From NCBI GenBank assembly GCA_001604265.1, contig LVBC01000046.1, positions 1 through 5,477 of the forward strand: a DNA stretch of 5,477 nucleotides, given 5' to 3'. The notes beneath the pieces were generated by a model. It searched no databases, had not been told where the DNA came from, and saw only the letters and a list, made by a program, of their open reading frames with translations. Positions 5,075 through 5,477 of the stretch are shown one piece after another (the stretch's first letter is position 1; every line of letters begins with the position of its first letter). Position numbers and translations under genes: made by a program. This DNA comes from Spirochaetales bacterium Spiro_01 (GTDB lineage: Bacteria > Spirochaetota > Spirochaetia > Sphaerochaetales > Sphaerochaetaceae).

Positions 5075-5477
<403 letters not shown>

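Overview
The window is an ordinary stretch of bacterial chromosome of moderate GC content, ending inside a ribosomal RNA operon. My best guess for the organism is a spirochaete (Sphaerochaeta/Treponema-like). This rests only on the look of the HU protein (the 'YFRPGRELK' tail) and on the general style of the proteins, so it is tentative.

Layout from left to right. Positions 1-1119 (minus strand) hold two overlapping inner-membrane permease genes of a PotB/PotC-type ABC importer (spermidine/putrescine family). The second is cut by the window edge. They have a candidate promoter and a palindromic operator-like site at 1151-1197. Positions 1238-2524 (minus) encode a polytopic carrier of the SLC13/DASS (ion transporter) superfamily. 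A 176-bp divergent intergenic region with a palindrome over a -35 box separates it from a plus-strand gene at 2701-3486. That gene encodes a COG4947-like esterase-fold protein that appears to have lost its catalytic serine and histidine. After a hairpin comes an HU/IHF-family DNA-binding protein gene (3630-3944, plus). A strong intrinsic terminator, probably bidirectional, follows it, because the next gene converges on it. That gene is an intact PF00756-type alpha/beta hydrolase (4022-4795, minus).

Positions 4822-5477 are the 3' end of an rRNA operon on the minus strand: the last ~400 nt of 23S rRNA, a spacer with two processing-type stems and no tRNA, 5S rRNA, a U-tract, and a GC-rich hairpin terminator. 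The hydrolase start codon lies only 26 bp beyond that terminator hairpin, in the same direction.

The two permeases clearly work as one translationally coupled unit. Their ATPase and substrate-binding protein are not in view and may lie to the left. I see no functional link that joins the transporters, the two hydrolase-fold proteins and HU into one system. There is no mobile element, CRISPR array, tRNA or toxin-antitoxin pair. The most interesting item is the apparent pseudo-esterase at 2701-3486.
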